Positions 7,921 to 18,519 are shown, numbered from the stretch's first letter. The stretch is 64,000 bases of DNA from Candidatus Thiodiazotropha sp. LNASS1 (GCF_964212655.1 NZ_OZ156465.1:1674001-1738000); one strand, 5' to 3'. Made by a program: numbers and translations. The notes: generated by a model not told the origin, from the sequence alone.

Positions 7921-9541
7921 GGCACCACTATAAAATTCGGATCACCGCTATTGATAATTTGATTTCTCACATGGCGGTTGAAAATAACACACCCTTCTGA
8001 AGCGCTAGCACACATACACGAGTTATCACCATGAATTCTAAAATCGGTCCTACCATAATCATTAGTCCCAGGATTAGGAGTAAGTGGAATTGCTGAAGGA
8101 CCGACATTCGGTGAATTGTATGGTGTACCGATAGTCCAGCTACCTTGGGGAATAGGGCCAACATTAGGTACATTCTGCATACTCGGGTTGTTGTACCCAG
8201 CACCATTTCCAGAATAACCACCTGATGCTACAGGTGCGGGTGGGCCACCACCCTGGTTAGTAAGTGGCTGGTAAGATAAATTACCTGTAGATTGTGAATA
8301 AATCCAATCAAGACCAGCCGGATCAATACGAGTCAATGGGTTATTACCAACATAGCTGTACGTATTTAATCCTCCATCGAGCCCGACAGGATCACTTTGA
8401 ACATACCTACCAGTGGCTGGGTCATAATCCCTAAAGTAGTTGTAATAATATCCCGACTCCCGATCATGATACTGACCCGGGTAACGCAGGTTGAAGGTAT
8501 AGACCTCTCCATCACCATCCACATCCGTCAGTTCTTCCACCTCTCCAAACGGCTGAAAATGGGCCTGCCATATCATCCCGCCAGCTTCATTACTCACCGC
8601 TGTTGGTGCACCCCGATGCTCGAAATGAATATAGGCCAGTTGCGGATCATCGGTCTGGTCTATCGCCCCGGGACCGGGACCTTCACTGCTGAAAAACCAG
8701 ACCTTGAAGATCCATAAGTCCAAAGGATTGACAGCCCGGTCATTGTTGAAGTCCATCATCGGGTTGTACTGCCGGCCGTTCGGACGGCCACCTACGGCCC
8801 GGGTGTTGTAGGTTTGGGCAAAAAGTGCCAGATCGGTATTGTCAACGACACCATCATTGTTGAGATCCGTATCACAGCGGTTTCCGTAGCCGTCACCATC
8901 GGTATCCACCTGATCCGGATTCGCCAACAGGCTGCAGTTGTCTTCGCTGTCGGCGACGCCGTCGTTGTCCTTATCGCCGTCTGTGCCGAGAAATCCGCCG
9001 GTGACGGCCGCAATCGGCTGCTGCTCCAGATAGAGGTATTCCGTGACACTGCCGTCGCGGATCTCGCTTACCAGGCGACCCTGCCAGTCGTAGACAAAGC
9101 GGGTTTGTGAACCGGTGCCCAGGGTCTTTTCCCGGCGCTGGCCGAGGGCGTCGTAGCGGTAGCTCCCCAGGGAGGCACCACTGGTTTTTACCTCGCTCAG
9201 GCGGCCATTGCCGGCGTAGGCGAAGGTTTTATAGCCCTGCGAGATCAGATTGCCCACTTCGTCATGACCGATGGGACTGCCATCGATCTCGGCCAACCGG
9301 TTGCTGTCTGTTGCATAGACGTAGTTTGTGATTCCTGACTCTTGCTGCCAGGTGATACGGTTGTGAACCGGGTCGTAGTCGTAGTCCTCAGTGCCATAGC
9401 GGCCATTTGCCTGGGTAAGCCGGTGCAGCAGATCGTAATCGAAGCCCTGGCTCTCCTGGGTGACCTGATCGAGGATGCCGGTGATGTCGTTGACCCGGTT
9501 GTAGTCGTAACTGAACTGCGACTGAAGCAGGATGCCATCAC
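7917..9541 (-). CDS. Displaced Rhs C-terminal cassette with Tlde1/DUF2778-like toxin tip
   Basis: The open frame starts immediately after the stop codon of the gene at 9543-9929 and has no ATG/GTG/TTG before TTG 9296, so it is a promoterless, startless duplicate of the end of the main Rhs gene. It covers the last Rhs repeats, the thrombospondin-3/dockerin insert, the FEHRGAP region and the end-of-core DPVGLDGGLNTYSYVGNNPL. About 130 unique residues follow. These contain GPIPQGSWTIG, then GRTDFRIHGD and SEGCVIFNRHVR, the His-Gly and Ser-x-Gly-Cys pattern of DUF2778/Tlde1 L,D-transpeptidase-like toxins that act on peptidoglycan in the periplasm. Expression would need recombination with the full gene, or internal initiation. 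Confidence 0.8.
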
Positions 9542-9542
9542 G

Positions 9543-9929
9543 TTATTTTATGTATACTTGTGCTTCTTCGCATAGTGCTATTAACTCACAACCATATGAT
9601 GGCGCTACAAGGAGGATAATTAATTCTTGATCTTCCAATTTTTTCTTTATCTTTCTCACGTAATCGGGATTACTTATTTTTTCATTATCAGAAAGATCAA
9701 AAAGTTTATACAATAGCGATTCGCGGTACTTTGACTCACGAACTATAGATACTTCAAGAACAGTATTACCTTCTTTTAGGTTATTACAGAGCATTCTAGA
9801 TAGTCCCAGCAATTTAACACCAATACACGCACCATCAACCAACTTGAAGCTCAATATCGCTTTTCTTTCTCCCAGCTCAATCATTGTCAACTGAGAATCA
9901 TGAAATGAAAATTTATCTATATTACTCAC
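9543..9929 (-). CDS. Putative immunity protein for the 9952-10973 Rhs tip
   Basis: 128 residues, no signal peptide or membrane helix, so probably cytoplasmic. It begins MSNIDKFSFHDSQLTMIELG; the F-H-D-S-x-L start is shared with a number of small immunity-type and hypothetical proteins, but I cannot assign a named family. The gene is AT-rich and starts 22 bp after the end of the displaced Rhs tip. Its TAA stop directly abuts the next Rhs cassette. Position and size support an immunity role; the match of toxin to partner is inferred. Confidence 0.65.
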   Translation of the reverse strand: MSNIDKFSFHDSQLTMIELGERKAILSFKLVDGACIGVKLLGLSRMLCNNLKEGNTVLEVSIVRESKYRESLLYKLFDLSDNEKISNPDYVRKIKKKLEDQELIILLVAPSYGCELIALCEEAQVYIK

Positions 9930-9951
9930 AAACTGTTCTACCTTGGATTAG

Positions 9952-10973
9952 CTATAAAGGTAAGCCTGGGCCTCTATTACTATTAGTGGGAGGACCACCA
10001 TCAGAAGGACGATCCCATTGATGACCATGCGGCATTCCAGAATCGCCATGAGAATGATCATAATCAATATCAAAATCAGGATATCCATCTTCTCCATATA
10101 GTCTCTCTTGACCTTTATTTCCCTTACTATTATTGCTTTGACTCACATCACCAGGCTCACCTCTAAATGGGTTAGATGTATCGGGGTTATCAGTGTCAAA
10201 AGAGTCATCTTCCCTTCCAGAATCGGGACAATCATCTGCTTCACCATCAGCACTCTCATTATGCCAAGCATCTAAAAGACTTTGAACAGCTCCAGGATAA
10301 GTATACATCCAATACGCTGTCATTAATGCTGGCGGCCCCCAAACCATAGGATGCGCAAGCATTCCCAACATTGATATTCGTCCATCAGGGTCCGTGTAGA
10401 GCAGCGGGTTACTACCCGCATAGAGGTAACTATTCAGGCCACCTTCAAGCCCAATTGGATCAGAGGTTATATATCTACCAGTTAATGGGTCGTAGTATCG
10501 GAAAACATTGTAATAATACCCCGACTCCCGATCATGATACTGCCCCGGGTAACGCAGATTCAATGCAAAGGCTTCCCCATCACCATCCACATCCGTCAGT
10601 TCTTCTACCTCTCCAAACGGCTGATAATAGGCCTGCCACATCATCTCGCCAGCTTCATCACTCACCGCAATTGGCGCACCCCGGTGCTCGAAATGAATAT
10701 AGGCCAGTTGCGGATCGTCGGTCTGGTCTATCGCTCCGGGACCGGGACCTTCGCTGCTGAAGTACCAGATCTTGAAGATCCACAGATCCATCGTGTTGAT
10801 GGCCAGATCGTTGTTGAAGTCCATCATCGAATCATAGCAACTGTCACCCTGGCGGCTACGGTGTGCCACACCATAGAACGCCAGGTCGGCAGTTTTGACC
10901 ACGCCGTCGTTGTTCAGATCTGCATCGCAATGGTTGCCATAGCCGTCCCGTCACTGTCCACTTGGGCTAAATT
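9952..10973 (-). pseudogene. Displaced Rhs C-terminal cassette with histidine-rich tip (frameshifted at its head)
   Basis: Homology to the full Rhs gene starts near 10973 at the codons for ANPDQVD and runs through a dockerin-like pair (DLNNDGVVKTADL, MDFNNDLAINTMDLWIFK), the FEHRGAP region and DPIGLEGGLNSYLYAGSNPL. One base is missing in the D-G-D-G codons near 10947, so the continuous frame begins at GTG 10902. The unique tip (about 140 residues) has a hydrophobic part, an acidic linker and then YGEDGYPDFDIDYDHSHGD and PHGHQWD. The D-x-D and P-H-x-H motif resembles the tip of the main Rhs protein. A nuclease-like activity is possible, but I cannot name the family. It has no start signals of its own. 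Confidence 0.75.
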
Positions 10974-11009
10974 CGAAAGTATGCACTATTATATTTACTT
11001 ATAGAGAGC

Positions 11010-11324
11010 TTACTTTATTTGATCTATGTAATCTGGAAATCTCCTTATGCACTCAGCCAGAGTTTCATATGTACCATCATAGATTATATTGCCATCGCTG
11101 TTGATTTTTCCAATTGCAAATTGACCTTCTATATCATCATAAATGATGGCGCATTCAACTCCATATACAAGCACATATACTTCATACCTTTCATTATTAG
11201 ACGAAATGCATAGCCTTACCTCTGGGGGATTATTATTTAGTCGATACCACCCAAGTTCCTCGGCTGTCATATATTCATCTTCTTTTAATAGCCACTCAGT
11301 GATACTTTTCATTTTTTTATCCAT
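11010..11324 (-). CDS. Putative immunity protein for the main Rhs toxin tip
   Basis: 104 residues, acidic, no signal peptide (start MDKKMKSITEWLLKEDEYMT; middle YEVYVLVYGVECAIIYDD). Its ATG overlaps the Rhs stop codon by one base (TAATG), so it is translationally coupled to the toxin, as is typical of cognate immunity genes. It is much richer in A+T than the Rhs core. I do not recognise the family. A cytoplasmic location fits a toxin acting inside the target cell. Confidence 0.7.
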   Translation of the reverse strand: MDKKMKSITEWLLKEDEYMTAEELGWYRLNNNPPEVRLCISSNNERYEVYVLVYGVECAIIYDDIEGQFAIGKINSDGNIIYDGTYETLAECIRRFPDYIDQIK

Positions 11325-14300
11325 TAAGGGAAAGGAATATCTCCCCCCTTGTACCTTGCACCTGTAGAAGGATTATATGGATGTTGATGGGGATTATTTG
11401 GGTGTGTACTTGGTCTATTATGGTTTGTCCAGTCCACGTCCCTTTTTGGTGTCATCCCATCGTACCCTCTATCTCCTTTAGCACCCCATTCGCGAGTTTG
11501 CCGATACCTTTCACCTGACCTGCTTGTATTTCTACCCAATTGAGTATGAGGATAATCACTTTCTGGCAGTTTGTGACCATACTCATCTTTAGGTAAGTCT
11601 CTATCTGGAGAATATGGTTCATCCTTATTATCTTTTGAAAATGTCCTTTTACATGACTTCCATACATCCTTTACATATCTAATAGGTTCTTTAACAAATC
11701 GATAGAAACCATATCTCCCTGTAAGAAACCATCTGCGTGGATTTAACCCATCAGAATCATAATAAAATAGAGGGTTCCCTCCAACATATGCATAAGTATT
11801 GAACCCGCCTGCTAATCCTATGGGATCAGATTGCAAATATCTTCCCGTGATTGGATCGTAATCTCGGAAGTAGTTGTAGTAGTACCCCGACTCCCGATCA
11901 TGATACTGCCCAGGATAGCGCAGATTGAAGGCAAAGACCTCCCCATTGCCATCCACATCCGTCAGCTCTTCTATCTCTCCAAACGGCTGATAATGGGCCT
12001 GCCATACCACCTCGCCAACTTCATCACTCACCGCAATTGGCGCACCCCGGTGCTCGAAGTGAATATAGGCCAGTTGCGGATCGTCGGTCTGGTCTATCGT
12101 TCCGGGACCGGGACCTTCACTGCTGAAAAACCAGACCTTAAATATCCATAAGTCCAAAGGATTGACAGCCCGGTCATTGTTGAAGTCCATCATCGGGTTG
12201 TACTGCCGGCCGTTCGGCCGGCCACCTACGGCCCGGGTGTTGTAGGCTTGGGCAAAAAGTGCCAGATCGGTATTGTCAACGACACCATCATTGTTGAGAT
12301 CCGTATCGCAGCGGTTTCCGTAGCCGTCACCATCGGTATCCACCTGGTCCGGATTCGCCAGCAGGCTACAATTATCTACGCTGTCGGCGATGCCGTCGTT
12401 GTCCTTATCGCCGTCTGTGCCGAGAAATCCGCCGGTGATGACCGCTATCGGCTGCTGCGCCAGGTAGAGGTATTCTGTGACACTGCCGTCGCGGATCTCG
12501 CTTACCAGGCGACCCTGCCAGTCGTAGACAAAGCGGGTTTGTGGGCCGGTGCCCAGGGTCTTTTCCCGCCGTTGACCTAGGGCATCGTAATGGTAACTCC
12601 CCAGGGGGGCGCCGCTGGTCTTGACCTCGCTCAGGCGGCCATTGCTGGCATAGTTGAAGGTTTTGTAGCCCTGCGAGATCAGATTGCCCACTTCGTCATG
12701 ACCGATGGGGCTGCCATCGATCTCGGTTAAGCGGTTGCTGTCTGTTGCATAGAGGTAGTGTGTGGTCCCCGAGTCTTGCTGCCAGAGGGTACGGTTGTGA
12801 ACCAGGTCGTAGTCGTAGTCCTCGGTGCCATAGCGGCCATTTGCCTGGGTAAGCCGGTGTAGTAGATCGTAATCGAAGCCCTGGTTCTCCTGGGTGACCT
12901 GATCGAGGATGCCGGTGATGTCGTTGACCCGGTTGTAGTCGTAGCCGAATTGCGACTGAAGCAGGATGCCGTCGTGGGTTTCCATGGCGCTTATACGGCC
13001 GTCTAGATCGTAGTCGATGGCGAGTGTAAGCCCGTTACCATAGTTGAGGCCGGCCAGAGGGCCATACGGCTGGTAACTTACGCCGCTGACGACCTCTTGC
13101 AGTGGAGCACCGGCACCGGTCTGAGTGGTAATGGCGGCGATGCGTCCTTGCGGATCCCGGGTGTAGTTGACTAGGCGACCACTGGGATAGGTCTGTTGGA
13201 CCAGGTTGTTGGCCAGGTCGTAAGCATACGCCAAGCTCAGGGTCTCTCCTGATCGGGTATGGGAGTGTGTCACAAGGTTCCCACGGTCATCATAGCCCAG
13301 GTTGGTGACACCGCTGGGATCTTCGATAGTGGTCAGACGCCCCAGGCCATTGCTTCCCTGGTCATAGGTGAAGGTAACATTTTGCTCCTGATCGGCCGGA
13401 TAGCTTAAGGCGGTGAGTCGGTTCAGGAGATCATACTCATATTGTGCTTCCACACCCCTTGCATCTATCTGGCGTATACGGTTGCCTGCCTCGTCGTAAT
13501 AGTAAACCGTGATGCCACTGTCCGGACTGGCTTGCTGGATCAGGTTGCCAAAACCATCATAGACATAACTGGTGGTGTTGGACCGCTGATCAGTAACTGA
13601 GCTGACATTGCCCTGTCCATCATATTCGTACTGGATCAGGTGCTGCAGAGGATCGGTTAGGGTGGTGAGGCGTTTGAGTCCGTCGTGGCTTAGCAAGGTA
13701 TCTGCCTGGGATACATCGCCCTGTTCAGTCTCCGCTATACGATTACCGGCCGGATCGTATTGGTAATCGGTCTGCTGGGTATCGGCACCCAACAGGCGGA
13801 TGACCCGACCCAGTTCGTCGAAGACCCGCTGTTTGGTTTGAGTGATCGTTCCATCTCCGGAACGGACAGCCTGCGATATCCAATCACCATTCAAAAGGCT
13901 CGGGGTATATTCGATGCGTTCACCCTGATTATTAACGATCGCCGTAAGATGGCGGGCGGCGTTGTATTCAAATGAGAGGTAGCTATCGTCCGGCAGGGTA
14001 ACCCGGCTGATCAGACGATTGGGGTAGTAGGCATAACGGGTGGAGGCTACGCCTTGCTGGGAAAGGGTGCGTGTTTCGATCAATAGCCCCAGGTCATTGT
14101 AATTCATCTCAGTGACCAAACTATTGGCATCGATCACACGACCTGGATGCCCCTTGGGCGTGTGGTCGCTGTAATTCACCACATGAGCCAGGGGGTTGGT
14201 GTGGCTTGTCAGATTGCCCAAGGTATCGAAGGCATATTGTGCGGTGTCCTGATCTCCTGGTATGGGACCGTCGACGGTCAGGGTTTCTACTTGGCGTTGA

Positions 14301-15895
14301 TCAGCATCGTGAAAGGTATAGCTGTAGCTCCAGGTACGGCTGCTGCCATTCGTGCTGTAGGGTGCTGTCTGCTCCGTTGTGTCGGTTTCCGTACGACTGA
14401 CGAGGCGGTCGTTTTGGTAGCTGTAGCTGGTCGTTTTACCGGGTTCGCGCTTTTCAGCGAGGAGATTGAGCGCAGGCGCAGCCAACCAATCGAATTCGAC
14501 GACACGAGTTTCGTCTAGGGACTGCAAATTGTCTCCAACCATCCGCAACGGTTCGGTACGCCGGATGAGTTGGCCAAGATTGTCATAATCGAGATCGACG
14601 TAGTAGTCATTCTCATCCTTGATGAGGTCTTTGAATCCATTGCTGTCGTAGCTGTAGCTGCTGTTAGACGCCACACAACCGGCACTCACCTCGCCGTCGA
14701 CGCTAAGCAGCTGCCGCATAGCACCTGCATCGCTGCCGCTTGTACTGAAGTTGTAGACAGTCTCTTTACCCAGGGCATTGCGTGTGCGCACCCGGTTGCC
14801 ATACCCAAGCACCTCGACACGTTCGCCGCCCTGACCATGCTCGCTTAGTACGGTACGTCCTTCGTCATCGTAAGCGTAGTTGGCGAATCGCTCTCCCCCT
14901 TCGTCGAGAATACCGGTAAGGTGATGTGGATGGCGTACATCCTCATAGAGGTAGTGCTTTGTCGCTGTGTCATTCGGTGCATCGGACGCTGTTCCCGGAT
15001 AGGTGACGGTGATCAGATTGCCGACAGTATCATAGGCGTAGCCGTAGGTTTGATTATCTGGAGTTACTACATGATCTATCCTGCCATCGGTATTGTAGTA
15101 AAACTGTAGTTGCTGGCCATTGGTGTGTGTAATGGTCTGCAGACGGTCTTCACTATTATAGGCATAGGTGTGGCGTAGACCACCGCGCCACTTCTTCCAC
15201 AATAGCTTTGAGGTAAACCGCTGTGTGTCTGTAAAAGTTTGCAGATCGAAATCGTAGATCTCGTGGGTGCCATCAGGAAGTCTCAATACCCAGATATAGC
15301 CACCTTCGAAGTTATAAAGGGTCAGGGTCTCTTTCGTGTCGGGTTTCAACGGCCGGGTCGTGCCGCCGCCACCGGATATCCAGGTGAATTTGATATAGCT
15401 GCCGTCGGGGCGTACTACAGTATAGATATCGCCTACGGCATCGGCATGGACACTGACCATCTTGGAAAAATCGGTTCCCAGCCACTTTTCACCCCAATTG
15501 CCGTCGGGCATGGTCCAGGCAGAGCTGTAGTAGCGTCTCATCATCAGGGGAAATTCACCCAAACCCTTGTAGTCTGTCTCTGCATGCAGTTTGGCGCCGC
15601 TTGATAGCTGAATGGGATTGCCTTCACAGACATCTTCCTCTGCGTCCGCACAATATTGGGCACACCAGTTCGCTTGGTGGGGTGCGGTACAAGCCATATT
15701 GTTTACGAGATCTGCCCGACAGCCCCAAAAACACGCCAAATAGGTATCGGTGGGATCGGCTGTAACGTCTTCATAGTTACAGAGATACTCTGCCGTTGCT
15801 GATGTGTTAAACAGAAGCGAAAAGACGATCAAGACAAGATGCGCAGTAGTTATCCTGCGTAAGCTATTCGATCGATTTTGCATATCCCTATTCAT
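11324..15895 (-). CDS. Full-length secreted Rhs-repeat polymorphic toxin with dockerin-like insert
   Basis: 1523 residues. A signal peptide (about residues 15-36) precedes a cysteine-rich head (CNYEDV, CFWGCRADL, CAQYCADAEEDVC) with no PAAR domain. A DUF6531-type start follows (NPIQLSSGAKLHAETDYKG), then many YD repeats (such as YEYDGQGNVSSVTDQRSN). Near residue 1150 an insert interrupts the core: thrombospondin-type-3-like acidic repeats (GDKDNDGIADSVDNC) and two dockerin-like F-hand repeats (DLNNDGVVDNTDLALFAQ; MDFNNDRAVNPLDLWIFK). The core then resumes (FEHRGAPIAVSD) and ends with DPIGLAGGFNTYAYVGGNPL. The last 140 residues are the tip, with DVDWTNHNRP and PNNPHQHPYN. It is probably a contact-dependent toxin exported by Sec; the tip's activity is unassigned. 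The cohesin-like gene lies 122 bp upstream on the same strand. Confidence 0.85.
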   Translation of the reverse strand: MNRDMQNRSNSLRRITTAHLVLIVFSLLFNTSATAEYLCNYEDVTADPTDTYLACFWGCRADLVNNMACTAPHQANWCAQYCADAEEDVCEGNPIQLSSGAKLHAETDYKGLGEFPLMMRRYYSSAWTMPDGNWGEKWLGTDFSKMVSVHADAVGDIYTVVRPDGSYIKFTWISGGGGTTRPLKPDTKETLTLYNFEGGYIWVLRLPDGTHEIYDFDLQTFTDTQRFTSKLLWKKWRGGLRHTYAYNSEDRLQTITHTNGQQLQFYYNTDGRIDHVVTPDNQTYGYAYDTVGNLITVTYPGTASDAPNDTATKHYLYEDVRHPHHLTGILDEGGERFANYAYDDEGRTVLSEHGQGGERVEVLGYGNRVRTRNALGKETVYNFSTSGSDAGAMRQLLSVDGEVSAGCVASNSSYSYDSNGFKDLIKDENDYYVDLDYDNLGQLIRRTEPLRMVGDNLQSLDETRVVEFDWLAAPALNLLAEKREPGKTTSYSYQNDRLVSRTETDTTEQTAPYSTNGSSRTWSYSYTFHDADQRQVETLTVDGPIPGDQDTAQYAFDTLGNLTSHTNPLAHVVNYSDHTPKGHPGRVIDANSLVTEMNYNDLGLLIETRTLSQQGVASTRYAYYPNRLISRVTLPDDSYLSFEYNAARHLTAIVNNQGERIEYTPSLLNGDWISQAVRSGDGTITQTKQRVFDELGRVIRLLGADTQQTDYQYDPAGNRIAETEQGDVSQADTLLSHDGLKRLTTLTDPLQHLIQYEYDGQGNVSSVTDQRSNTTSYVYDGFGNLIQQASPDSGITVYYYDEAGNRIRQIDARGVEAQYEYDLLNRLTALSYPADQEQNVTFTYDQGSNGLGRLTTIEDPSGVTNLGYDDRGNLVTHSHTRSGETLSLAYAYDLANNLVQQTYPSGRLVNYTRDPQGRIAAITTQTGAGAPLQEVVSGVSYQPYGPLAGLNYGNGLTLAIDYDLDGRISAMETHDGILLQSQFGYDYNRVNDITGILDQVTQENQGFDYDLLHRLTQANGRYGTEDYDYDLVHNRTLWQQDSGTTHYLYATDSNRLTEIDGSPIGHDEVGNLISQGYKTFNYASNGRLSEVKTSGAPLGSYHYDALGQRREKTLGTGPQTRFVYDWQGRLVSEIRDGSVTEYLYLAQQPIAVITGGFLGTDGDKDNDGIADSVDNCSLLANPDQVDTDGDGYGNRCDTDLNNDGVVDNTDLALFAQAYNTRAVGGRPNGRQYNPMMDFNNDRAVNPLDLWIFKVWFFSSEGPGPGTIDQTDDPQLAYIHFEHRGAPIAVSDEVGEVVWQAHYQPFGEIEELTDVDGNGEVFAFNLRYPGQYHDRESGYYYNYFRDYDPITGRYLQSDPIGLAGGFNTYAYVGGNPLFYYDSDGLNPRRWFLTGRYGFYRFVKEPIRYVKDVWKSCKRTFSKDNKDEPYSPDRDLPKDEYGHKLPESDYPHTQLGRNTSRSGERYRQTREWGAKGDRGYDGMTPKRDVDWTNHNRPSTHPNNPHQHPYNPSTGARYKGGDIPFP

Positions 15896-16017
15896 ATTCC
15901 TTGTCCTTGCTTATATCAACAGACTTATAAGATAACCAGCTATTCCGTAAACCATGTTGATAGATAAATATCGAGCATTATCTGCGAGTTATTTATTCTA
16001 TTTTGATCGATAATTGT

Positions 16018-16557
16018 TCATTTAATGCGGTGAGTGGCAGTAAATCGAAACATCACCATCAAGCCCAAAGCAAATAGCCAGATAGCAGAAGGAAGGGGTA
16101 CGGGAGACACGATAACTTGTGATGCGATTATATCGGGGGATAGCACGCCTGACGGATCATAAAACTCTGAACTTTGGAGTATCGATAAGTTAGACATTCC
16201 AGCATTCATGGCCTCGAAGACGATCGTTGCAATTAAAAAATCGCCGCTGGCAGGTGGATTGAATAATGTACTGAATTCTATCCCCGTCCATACCTCTGGT
16301 GACTGTGAAGAACCGATACTTGATGAGAGAAAATCCCAGTAGGGATCAATGGATATAGCCTGCACCTGCACTCTATCGTCCATTCCAAGGTCCATCGTTC
16401 CACCACTAAGCGACAAAAAATCGCTACCGATAATTCCCACTGAAAACTGATCACCTACCGAAACTGATGATCTATCCGGGATTAGTGATACCGTAGCCGC
16501 TTGAACGGATCCAAAAAATAAAAGCACCAGCAAGACTATAAGCTTTGCCCACATCAT
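16018..16557 (-). CDS. Cohesin-like domain protein with VPLPA-CTERM-type sorting tail
   Basis: 179 residues: signal peptide (about 1-20, cut after VQA), then VSLIPDRSSVSVGDQFSVGI and DLGMDDRVQVQAISIDP, the opening strands of a cohesin-like beta-sandwich. The C-terminus has VPLPSAIWLFALGLMVMF followed by a basic end, which fits the VPLPA-CTERM/PEP-CTERM class of exosortase-type sorting signals for surface proteins. The start is supported by AAGGAG six bases before ATG. The gene lies directly upstream of the dockerin-containing Rhs gene, so it could be its surface anchor or scaffold. An IS3 element begins 20 bp upstream of the start codon. Confidence 0.75.
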   Translation of the reverse strand: MMWAKLIVLLVLLFFGSVQAATVSLIPDRSSVSVGDQFSVGIIGSDFLSLSGGTMDLGMDDRVQVQAISIDPYWDFLSSSIGSSQSPEVWTGIEFSTLFNPPASGDFLIATIVFEAMNAGMSNLSILQSSEFYDPSGVLSPDIIASQVIVSPVPLPSAIWLFALGLMVMFRFTATHRIK

Positions 16558-16577
16558 CCCTTACTCCTTAGGTTATT

Positions 16578-17775
<1,198 letters not shown>

Positions 17776-17810
17776 TTATCATCTGGGGTGATAATATCAC
17801 CCATAATCAG

Positions 17811-17836
17811 GTGGCCAAAATAACTATACCACTACA
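17811..17836. repeat. IS3 terminal inverted repeat, orfA side
   Basis: 26 bp starting GTGGCC and ending CCACTACA, the inverted counterpart of 16578-16603. It is followed by the target duplication ATT. Confidence 0.9.
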
Positions 17837-18519
17837 ATTTCCTTGAAATAAAACCATTTCCAATATGTCCAATTGACTCTAATTAGCAACACAATCCTGT
17901 AAAGAACATGGTTTGCAACGGACAGTCAGTTACCAGCAAAATCCTGTCAACCAATATTTATTGGTTCTTCCGATTACCAAGCAACTATTCACCTGATAGA
18001 TGAACTTTAGATCTTGAGTATGCTCACGAATCCAAATGGGAGAAAAGACTAGAACTACGCCAGAATAGTTAGAATGCACACAGTCATAGGCTAGAATCTA
18101 ATCGATCTTCAAAACTCAATGTATAACTCACATATTGTAGATACAACGATCAGAGTTATACTCAAGTGAAAATCAATTGTATTCACTATTAACTAACGAC
18201 TGTGGGAGAGTGTCATACTCATGTAATCCTAGTACAGCCAGAAAAGAAAGACTTAACGCAAATAAATATCCCAATTAATCCATGTACAGCTCATTTTATC
18301 CTTAAACTTAGATCCCTCTTTGTTATTTCCTTGCAGATTTTAGTATATCCTCTTTATACTAATAAACTCAATATCGGAACTGTCACATAGTCATTAAGCT
18401 GCCAGTCATTTTAAATTACAGTGCTCATTTGAAGAATCAAAACCTTATGTCCAATACTTAAGTTTATTGGCCTTATAAACGATCAACAAGCCTCCAAGAT
18501 TCGCTCCCACTTAACTATG
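17837..18519. other. AT-rich stretch without a recognisable gene
   Basis: 683 bp between the IS3 element and the membrane protein gene. Short open frames here, such as 18202-18390, show no ribosome site or protein-like composition. Before the IS3 insertion the part next to 17837 would have been the upstream region of the cohesin-rhs genes, so their original promoter probably lies here on the minus strand. I cannot place a convincing -35/-10 pair. Confidence 0.5.

Noticed and set aside
18202..18390. A short frame in the AT-rich gap
   Set aside because: No ribosome-binding site, no recognisable composition and stop-rich surroundings; treated as chance.
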